A DNA stretch of 64,000 bases. It comes from Burkholderia latens. GTDB taxonomy: Bacteria > Pseudomonadota > Gammaproteobacteria > Burkholderiales > Burkholderiaceae. The notes beneath the pieces are model-generated. The model did not search any database. It saw nothing but the letters and a program-made list of their open reading frames with translations, and was not told where the DNA came from. The stretch is taken from assembly GCF_001718795.1 (NCBI RefSeq), contig NZ_CP013438.1, positions 682,001-746,000 on the forward strand. Reading direction: 5' to 3'. Positions 57,986 through 64,000 of the stretch are shown in pieces (position 1 is the stretch's first letter; each line of letters starts with the position of its first letter). The position numbers and the translations under genes are program-made.

Positions 57986-59788
57986 CTATGCATCGCGATT
58001 TCGCGGCTCGCCATCGCGCACGTGTCGCACGCGATCCGCGATGAAGGTGCGCACGTTTCCGTCGGGAAACAGGATCGCGACCTGCTCGTCGGTCGACATG
58101 ACGACTTCGCCCACACCGAAACGCGCGACACGCGCCTTTTCTCCACGGATCCATCCGCGCTTTCGCTCGGCAAGCTGTCCGGTACGGCGGCGCGCGATCG
58201 CCGCGGGCGAATGCACGTCGGGCAGCGGCTCGACATGCGGCGGATGGAGGCAGTTGTCGCACGTGCCGCAGCGCTCCATCTTCGTGTCTTCTTCGTAGTA
58301 CTCGAGCATCAGCCGCCAGCGGCAGCGCGCGCTTTGCGCGTAATCGATCATCTGCTGCAATGCGTCGCGGTCCCGCTCGCGCATCCGCACGAACTGCTGA
58401 GCGGCAGCCGGAACCGCTGCGCGCAATGGCGCGTGCGCCGCGCCCTTGCGCAACCGGTAGCAATGCCGACGATCGCGCTGAACGATACGTGCGTCGATCA
58501 ACATCGCGAGCGCCACATCGAGCTTGCCGGACGGAACATCCGTCAGCCGTTCCGCCAGCGCTTTCGCGGGCACGGCAGTGCCGCCGGGTACAGCGGACGG
58601 CGGTGCGGGTTCGCACTGCGCGTCGCCGCCTGACGCTGCCGCAATGGCGTCGAACACCTGCAACGCCAGTTCGGCGTCGGGATACTTTCCTGCAAGGAAG
58701 AACTGCTGAATGCGGCGATCGTTGAGATCGAACAGCAGCACGCAATCGGCATTTTCTCCATCGCGCCCCGCGCGCCCCGTTTCCTGGTAATACGCGTCCA
58801 GATTGCCGGGGATCTGGTAGTGAATGACGAAGCGCACGTCCGGCTTGTCGATGCCCATGCCGAACGCGTTCGTGGCGACGATCAGGCGCGCGTCGCCGTT
58901 CATGAAGCGGTCCTGCTCGTCGCGGCGTTCCCGGGCCGCCAGCCGTCCGTGGTAGCGGGCGACGCTTTCTCCGCTCGCCGCCAGCCACGCCCATACGCGT
59001 TGAACCTCGCGCACGGTCGCGACATAGACGATGCCCGGGCCTTGCAGTTCGCTGGTCAGATCGAGCAGCCGCCGTTGCTTGAGTTCGAGCGCGCGTGCGG
59101 CTTCGCGGCGTCCGTGTCCGGCGCCCGTATGAATCACGCGGTAGCGCAAGTTGGGCCGGTACGTACCCGTGCGCACGATCGCGGGGTCGCGCAGCCGCAA
59201 TGCGTGCACGATGTCTTCGACGACTTCCGGCGTCGCGGTGGCGGTGAGCGCAAGGACCGGCGGGCCGCCCATCGTCTCTACCGCGTGCGCGATATCGAGA
59301 AATGCCGGCCGGAAATCGTGCCCCCACTTCGACACGCAGTGCGCTTCGTCCACGACGACGAGTTCCACGCGCGGCTGCGTGCGACCGGCGAGGACGTCGA
59401 CGAACGCGGGCTGCGCGAGGCGTTCCGGCGTCACGAACACGATGCGCGGGCGGCCGTCGCGCAACGCTTGCAATGCCGATCGCTCGTCCTGACGCCCGAG
59501 CGTGCTATTCAGCAACACGCAGTCGATGCCGAGCGCCTGCAGCTTGTCGGCTTGATCCTTCATCAAAGAAATCAGCGGCGACACGACGAGCGTCATGCCG
59601 TTCAGATGCAGGGCCGGCAACTGGTAGCACAGCGACTTGCCCGCCCCGGAAGGCATCGTCGCAAGCGTGTCGCGCCGTGCCAATACGCTGCGGATGATGT
59701 CCTCTTGTCCGTCGCGCAGGCGCGCGATCCCGAAGCGCTCGCGCATCGTCCGGCGCAGATCGCGCAGTCGCTGGTCCACCGTCGCCAT
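57986..59788 (-). CDS. RecQ-family ATP-dependent DNA helicase
   Basis: 600 aa from the ATG at 59788, which has GGGGGA upstream. A frame extension of 33 codons further up lacks conservation. Motifs in order: I MPSGAGKSLCYQLPAL, II VVDEAHCVSKWGHDFRP, III LALTATATPEVVEDI, and VI YYQETGRAGRDGENAD. A RecQ-type zinc region follows: CRWRLMLEYYEED...CGTCDNC (about 520-547). The HRDC domain of classic RecQ is absent, so it may be a second RecQ-like helicase. It unwinds DNA 3' to 5' in repair. It is alone on its strand. Confidence 0.9.
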   Translation of the reverse strand: MATVDQRLRDLRRTMRERFGIARLRDGQEDIIRSVLARRDTLATMPSGAGKSLCYQLPALHLNGMTLVVSPLISLMKDQADKLQALGIDCVLLNSTLGRQDERSALQALRDGRPRIVFVTPERLAQPAFVDVLAGRTQPRVELVVVDEAHCVSKWGHDFRPAFLDIAHAVETMGGPPVLALTATATPEVVEDIVHALRLRDPAIVRTGTYRPNLRYRVIHTGAGHGRREAARALELKQRRLLDLTSELQGPGIVYVATVREVQRVWAWLAASGESVARYHGRLAARERRDEQDRFMNGDARLIVATNAFGMGIDKPDVRFVIHYQIPGNLDAYYQETGRAGRDGENADCVLLFDLNDRRIQQFFLAGKYPDAELALQVFDAIAAASGGDAQCEPAPPSAVPGGTAVPAKALAERLTDVPSGKLDVALAMLIDARIVQRDRRHCYRLRKGAAHAPLRAAVPAAAQQFVRMRERDRDALQQMIDYAQSARCRWRLMLEYYEEDTKMERCGTCDNCLHPPHVEPLPDVHSPAAIARRRTGQLAERKRGWIRGEKARVARFGVGEVVMSTDEQVAILFPDGNVRTFIADRVRHVRDGEPRNRDA

Positions 59789-59991
59789 CCGAATCCCCCG
59801 GTCGTGATATCGGGGAGCGACGAGCAATGCGTGTGCCGGGCGGCCAAGGTGTCGCCGTCGGCAACCGGTTGCGACGTTGCGGCTCAACCTGGAAGCTGCA
59901 TCACCGTCGGCCGGTAGCGAATCGGGTCCGTCATGCGTCGTGGCCGGATGGCCGACGATGGAAGGCCCGCATCACGCGGGCCCTCGGTCAA

Positions 59992-60171
59992 TCAGCAATT
60001 GCCTTTCTTTGCCTGCCCGGGCGGGCAGAACCCGTTCCCCGGCCCGCCTTGCGGTGCGACGACGACCGGCGGGCCCGCAACATAGGCGACGCACCCGCCG
60101 AGCGCGCCGACCACGCTCGCCGCGGCGAGCAATGCGATAACCCCTTTCTTGCCGCCTTGTTCGGCGTACAC
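59992..60171 (-). CDS. Small lipoprotein, 59 aa
   Basis: A short frame from a GTG at 60171 to TGA at 59994-59992. KKGVIALLAAASVVGALGGC is a lipoprotein signal with lipobox LGGC (Cys at about 27). The mature part is Pro/Gly-rich and ends FCPPGQAKKGNC, with two further Cys that could pair. It is likely anchored to the outer membrane with a short periplasmic tail. Function unknown. A GGCCCGC/GCGGGCC hairpin follows the stop on the minus strand near 59964-59981. Confidence 0.68.
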   Translation of the reverse strand: MYAEQGGKKGVIALLAAASVVGALGGCVAYVAGPPVVVAPQGGPGNGFCPPGQAKKGNC

Positions 60172-60374
60172 AGTCCCGCCGGCTTCGATCGGCGCGACTT
60201 AGCCGGAGATCGCGCCGCTCACGACGGCCGCGCCGCGGCGGCGCCGCTCGATTGCGGCGCGCGGCGATCGAATCTGCGCGATGACCGTGCCGCTTTTATG
60301 ACGCGGCCGAGTACGCCCGATCACGACCTGCAAAAACTTGATCGGTAAAAGCACCAAATTCGCGCGAATTGTTT

Positions 60375-60408
60375 CGTCGCTATAGTCCAAACGTGAACGA
60401 TAGCGACG
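60375..60408. promoter_or_regulatory. 9-bp inverted repeat upstream of a small membrane protein gene
   Basis: CGTCGCTAT (60375-60383) and ATAGCGACG (60400-60408) are perfect inverted copies with a 16-bp spacer, 49 bp before the ATG at 60457. It overlaps TATAGT (60381-60386), which could be a -10. A dimeric regulator site is plausible. Confidence 0.55.
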
Positions 60409-60456
60409 GCGTAATGCGCCGCCACCGTTCAGGCAATGACTGTAGACGGATGCTGT

Positions 60457-60669
60457 ATGAAAAACACAATCGAAAAGACCACCGTACCGGTATGGGGTGT
60501 GGCGGCCGGCGTACTGCTGGCTGCCGCTGGACTGAGTCTCGGCATGTTCCCGAAGGCGCTGCACAGTGCGGGAACCGCAAACGAATTCATGGCATCCGGC
60601 ATCGCGATGCTGGGCATCTTCCTCGCCGTCTATTCGGCGCACGAACTGCGACGCAAACGCGTGTACTGA
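60457..60669 (+). CDS. Small two-span membrane protein, 70 aa
   Basis: From ATG 60457 the protein has two hydrophobic segments (about 12-30, VWGVAAGVLLAAAGLSLGM, and 45-61, MASGIAMLGIFLAVYSA) and a basic end LRRKRVY. An upstream ATG at 60436 adds MTVDGCC. I do not recognise a family. The upstream region carries a 9-bp inverted repeat. Confidence 0.62.
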   Translation: MKNTIEKTTVPVWGVAAGVLLAAAGLSLGMFPKALHSAGTANEFMASGIAMLGIFLAVYSAHELRRKRVY

Positions 60670-60715
60670 GCGCGCGCACCGCCGATCCGCAGCCCGCCGC
60701 AGTCCGGCCGGCGCG

Positions 60716-61018
60716 TCATGAATGCGTTCGCCCGTCCGGCGGCCCCGCATCGATCAACAGATCGTCGACGATGATTTCGCCAGCCGCGCGGCCGGCGCGC
60801 AACGCGTGGAGCGTGTCGTCGAACAGGCGGCCGCCGTCGTCCGCGAGGCGGACTGGCGTGAGCAGGCGCGGCGCGCTGCCGGCCGTGCGTACCTGCACGA
60901 CCGCGACGAACCCGAAGCGCAGCGCGTCGGGTGGCGGCGCGTGGTCGCGCGGCGGGGCGAGCCGGAATTCGCAGCGGACATCGATCGTGTATCCGCGGTA
61001 GGTGTACGCACTGTTCAT
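60716..61018 (-). CDS. Hypothetical protein, 100 aa
   Basis: The ORF starts NSAYTYRGYTIDVRCEFRLA and ends IIVDDLLIDAGPPDGRTHS. It is a small soluble protein with strand-like alternation and no signal or membrane segment. Codon use fits the host, and no better frame overlaps it. I do not recognise the family. It converges on the small membrane protein gene. Confidence 0.55.
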   Translation of the reverse strand: MNSAYTYRGYTIDVRCEFRLAPPRDHAPPPDALRFGFVAVVQVRTAGSAPRLLTPVRLADDGGRLFDDTLHALRAGRAAGEIIVDDLLIDAGPPDGRTHS

Positions 61019-61104
61019 CTGCAGCTCGCTCGAAAGGGAACGCGACGACGGACCGTGGGCGCATGATATCGGCTCATGCGGGCCGTTGGGGGTGGGGCGT
61101 CTAC

Positions 61105-61524
61105 CTACTTGAGGACTTCATGCTCGTACACGAGCTCGACGATGCGTTTCGTCGGGATGCTCGCGCGCAGTTTCTCGACGCTGTCGATGCGAAACCACTT
61201 GCACTTGTCGATCTCGTTGCTTGCCTGCGGCGTGTGATCGGGGCCGACTTCGGCGAAGAACACGTGATGAACTTTCGCAAGCCCGGTGAAATGCATCGAG
61301 TAGACGAGGGCCTGGCCGGTGATGCCGGTTTCCTCTTCCAGTTCGCGGTGTGCGGCGTCGAGCGGCGTTTCGCTGCGCTTGATCGTGCCGCCCGGCAGCG
61401 CCCAGCGCGACGATGCGCGCGCGACCAGCAGCACCTGTTCGTCGCGAAAGCAGACGACGGTCGCCCGTTCCTTGATCGAAACGGTGCCGGTTTCCAGCGT
61501 CTTGGGCGAAAGGATTTGAGGCAT
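61105..61524 (-). CDS. Nudix hydrolase
   Basis: 139 aa with a full Nudix box: G-G-T-I-K-R-S-E-T at about residues 45-53, then RELEEETGITG (about 60-70). This fits Gx5Ex7REUxEExGU. The box binds Mg and cleaves nucleoside diphosphate linkages. Substrate is unknown; small housekeeping Nudix enzymes of this size clean up nucleotides or dinucleotides. It lies 107 bp before the purine permease on the same strand. Confidence 0.92.
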   Translation of the reverse strand: MPQILSPKTLETGTVSIKERATVVCFRDEQVLLVARASSRWALPGGTIKRSETPLDAAHRELEEETGITGQALVYSMHFTGLAKVHHVFFAEVGPDHTPQASNEIDKCKWFRIDSVEKLRASIPTKRIVELVYEHEVLK

Positions 61525-61631
61525 GAACCGATTCTAGCGAGTGTCGGGCGCCCGGCCAAGCCGATCTGTCGGGGCCAGAGCCGGGCATCGCGGTGCGTCG
61601 ATCGCGCGACGTCGTCGCGCAACGCCCGCGA

Positions 61632-63014
61632 TTAATTCTGTTCCGGCAGGAACCAGTTCATCACCAGCGCGCAGATGCCGCCCGTTGCGACGCCCGATTC
61701 CAGCACGTTCTTCAGCGCATGCGGCAGGCTGTTCAGGATGTCCGGCACCTGCGACACGCCGAGACCCAGCGCGAGCGACACCGCAATGATCAGCAGCGCG
61801 CGGCGGTCGAGGTGGATGCCCGACAGGATGTTGATGCCGGATGCGGCCACAGCGCCGAACATCACCATCGCCGCGCCGCCGAGCACCGGCTCCGGCACGG
61901 CCTGCAGCGCGCCCGCGACGACCGGGAACAGCCCGAGCACGACGAGCATGCCGGCGATCCAGATGCCGACGTAGCGGCTCGCGACGCCGGTGATCTGGAT
62001 CACGCCGTTGTTCTGCGCGAACACGGAGCTCGGGAACGTGTTGAACACGCCGGCCAGCAGCGAGTTCGCGCCGTTCACGAGCACGCCGCCCTTGATCCGC
62101 CGCATCCACACCGGCCCTTCGACCGGCTCCTTCGAGATCTTGCTGGTGGCGGTGACGTCGCCGATCGCTTCGAGCGACGTGACGAGGTAGATGATCAGCA
62201 TCGGCACGAACAGCGACCACGAGAAGCCGATCCCGAAGTGCAGCGGCGTCGGAATCTGGAACAGCGCGGCCTGATGCATGCCGGTAAAGTCGAGGCGGCC
62301 GAGCATCGCGGCCGCCGCATACCCGATCGCCAGCGCGATCACGAGCGCCGTGCTGCGCACCCACACGATCGGCACGCGATTCAGCAGGATGATGGTGCCG
62401 AGCACGAGGCAAGACAGCGTCAGGTTCTGCGCGCTCGCGAACGTGCCGTTCGCCATCGCGCCGAAGCCGCCGCCCATGCTGACGAGGCCGACCTTGATCA
62501 GCGTGAGGCCGATCAGCAGCACCACGATCCCGGTGACGAGCGGCGTGATCAGGCGCTTCACGAACGGCAGGATGCGCGACACGCCCATCTCGACGAACGA
62601 ACCGGCGATCACGACGCCGAAGATCGCCGCCATCACCGTTTCGACCGGCGTGCCTTGCTTGACCATCAGGCTGCCGCCGGCGATCAGCGGGCCGACGAAG
62701 TTGAAGCTCGTGCCCTGGACGATCAGCAGGCCGGCGCCGAGCGGGCCGAAGCGCTTGCATTGCACGAAGGTCGCGATGCCGGAAATCACCAGCGACATCG
62801 ACACGATCAGGGTCGTATCGCGGCTCGACACGCCGAGCGCCTGGCAGATCAGCAGACCCGGCGTGACGATCGGCACGATGATCGCCAGCAGGTGCTGGAG
62901 CGCGGCGACGAAGGCCACCATCGGCGCGGGCCGGTCGTTCGGGCCGTAGACGAGGTCGTGCGACGGATCGGTGTCGGCGTGGGACACGGATCGGGCAGGG
63001 GAAGCGGGTTGCAT
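61632..63014 (-). CDS. NCS2-family nucleobase permease (xanthine/uric acid/uracil type)
   Basis: 460 aa from ATG 63014; a TTG 18 bp upstream is the alternative. There are about 14 membrane segments. ALQHLLAIIVPIVTPGLLIC near the start, the family motif QNNGVIQITGVASRYVGIW and the helix FVPMLIIYLVTSLEAIGDVT are characteristic of xanthine/uric acid permeases. It imports a purine base with a cation. The Nudix gene downstream is probably unrelated in function. Confidence 0.9.
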   Translation of the reverse strand: MQPASPARSVSHADTDPSHDLVYGPNDRPAPMVAFVAALQHLLAIIVPIVTPGLLICQALGVSSRDTTLIVSMSLVISGIATFVQCKRFGPLGAGLLIVQGTSFNFVGPLIAGGSLMVKQGTPVETVMAAIFGVVIAGSFVEMGVSRILPFVKRLITPLVTGIVVLLIGLTLIKVGLVSMGGGFGAMANGTFASAQNLTLSCLVLGTIILLNRVPIVWVRSTALVIALAIGYAAAAMLGRLDFTGMHQAALFQIPTPLHFGIGFSWSLFVPMLIIYLVTSLEAIGDVTATSKISKEPVEGPVWMRRIKGGVLVNGANSLLAGVFNTFPSSVFAQNNGVIQITGVASRYVGIWIAGMLVVLGLFPVVAGALQAVPEPVLGGAAMVMFGAVAASGINILSGIHLDRRALLIIAVSLALGLGVSQVPDILNSLPHALKNVLESGVATGGICALVMNWFLPEQN

Positions 63015-63152
63015 GGCGAGCGGGCCGGACAAGGTGGAAAGTGCGGCATTTTAGCCGAAGGGCCCGCCGGCGCCCGCGCCGGCTGCAAACGCCGGGATTC
63101 GGGATAACGGTGCCCGATCAGGATGGCCGGGCGTGCGCGCCGTGCCCGCTCG

Positions 63153-64000
63153 TCAGCGCGGGCGGGCCTCCGGATATGCGCGCTTGCACACGTCGATCAC
63201 GGCATCGCGCAGCCGGCGATGCGCCGCGTCGCCGTGCATGCGCGGATGCCATAGCGCGGACACGAGGATCTCCGGCAACGGGATGGGTATCTCGAAGCTG
63301 CGCAGGCCCAGCGCGTCCGCGACGCCGGGCGTGAACGCGTTGCCGAGGCTCGAGCGCGGCACGAGCGCAATGAGGTCCGTGCCCGCTGCGACGCGCATCG
63401 CATCGGGATAGCCCGGCACGACGACGTGCACCGCGTGCGATGGCGCGAGCGGGCCAGCCGGATCGTCCGCCGGCCCGCCGAAATCGCCGAGCTGTGCCGC
63501 GATCACGTGGCGGCAGCCCGCATAGCGGGCGCGCGTGACCTTGCCCGTGCCGCTGCCCGACGAGAACAGCGGATGCCCGGCGCGCGCCACCGCGACGTGC
63601 CGGTCGTGAAACAGCTCGCGCGTGTGCAGCTCCGGCGCGTCGTCGCCGCGCTTGCCGATTTCCAGGTCGACCGTGCCGTCGCGCAGCGGCGCGGGGTCGC
63701 GGTCGGGCTTGGCGACGAAACGCACGCGCACGCCGGGGGCGATGTCGCCGATTGCGGCGACCACCGGAGCGGCGAGCATGTCCATGAACGACGCCCCGGC
63801 GCGGATCGTGAACGTCGACGACAGCGTCGCCATGTCGATGCCGGCGGTTGCGGGTCGCAGCACCGCGCGTGCATCGGCTGCGACCGCATGCACGCGATCG
63901 CGCAAGGCCGCCGCATGCGGCGTCGGGACGAGCCGGCGTCCCGCCCGCACGAGCAGTTGATCGCCGGTGGCGGCGCGCAGCCGGGCGAGCGTGCGGCTCA
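63153..64000 (-). CDS. LysR-type transcriptional regulator (partial at the right edge)
   Basis: The gene runs off the right edge, so only about 282 C-terminal residues are seen. The frame enters with TLARLRAATGDQLLVRAGRR, the end of a LysR helix-turn-helix domain. The effector-binding domain follows (FTIRAGASFMDMLAAPVVAA, ...DLIALVPRSSLGNAF). It lies 138 bp beyond the start of the NCS2 permease on the same strand. Its target is unknown. Confidence 0.85.
   Translation of the reverse strand, partial: SRTLARLRAATGDQLLVRAGRRLVPTPHAAALRDRVHAVAADARAVLRPATAGIDMATLSSTFTIRAGASFMDMLAAPVVAAIGDIAPGVRVRFVAKPDRDPAPLRDGTVDLEIGKRGDDAPELHTRELFHDRHVAVARAGHPLFSSGSGTGKVTRARYAGCRHVIAAQLGDFGGPADDPAGPLAPSHAVHVVVPGYPDAMRVAAGTDLIALVPRSSLGNAFTPGVADALGLRSFEIPIPLPEILVSALWHPRMHGDAAHRRLRDAVIDVCKRAYPEARPR

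Overview
The window is GC-rich, densely coded DNA. The order folC-dedD-cvpA-purF-metZ, the OmpC-like porins and the protein sequences point to a betaproteobacterium, most likely Burkholderia (cepacia-complex type), main chromosome. I do not name a species. The base composition is that of the host throughout, apart from a less GC-rich patch just after the selenocysteine tRNA gene.

Layout. 1-4.9 kb: the end of folC, then dedD, cvpA, purF and metZ. metZ is preceded by a SAM-II-like aptamer and an intrinsic terminator. 5-19.5 kb: a surface-glycan block. It contains GDP-D-rhamnose synthesis (rmd, gmd), three acyltransferase-3 membrane enzymes, a secreted beta-propeller protein, a Wzx-type flippase, an unusual 821-aa protein with two GT4 glycosyltransferase domains, and galU. 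A 14-bp tandem repeat lies inside the block. 19.7-24.7 kb: an HU protein with an H1-like tail, a broken aadA-type aminoglycoside nucleotidyltransferase, a VOC protein, a porin and a BrkB-family protein.

24.8-34.1 kb: a self-contained selenocysteine cassette. It holds fdnG (in-frame UGA followed by a SECIS hairpin), fdnH, fdnI, fdhE, selA, selB and the tRNA-Sec gene selC. Only selD is absent from the window. 34.1-41.9 kb: a graveyard of accessory DNA next to selC. It holds a frameshifted DUF1016/YhcG nuclease fragment, a fimbrial adhesin and a thioesterase that have each lost their 5' end at one common junction, and a sigma-54 activator cut inside its AAA+ domain and joined in frame to a type III secretion gene. 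A remnant hrpB-type operon follows (sctK, sctL, frameshifted sctN, sctO, sctT, hrpB1-like).

42-52 kb: hydroquinone catabolism. An MFS transporter and a LysR regulator precede an operon resembling hapCDEFGHI, which converts hydroquinone through 4-hydroxymuconic semialdehyde and maleylacetate to 3-oxoadipate. A porin follows. 52-57.9 kb: an IclR regulator divergent from an HMG-CoA-lyase-like enzyme, a class III CoA-transferase, an MFS transporter and an amidohydrolase. The shared intergenic region carries three related 17-bp palindromes. The hap promoter region and this one share an identical 13-bp element.

58-64 kb: a RecQ-family helicase, a small lipoprotein, two small hypothetical genes, a Nudix hydrolase, an NCS2 purine/uracil-type permease and the end of a LysR regulator. 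The strongest leads are the selC-adjacent decay zone with its chimeric activator-SctK ORF, the SAM-II-like element, the tandem glycosyltransferase and the promoter elements shared by the two catabolic operons. I found no CRISPR array, intact insertion sequence or phage.
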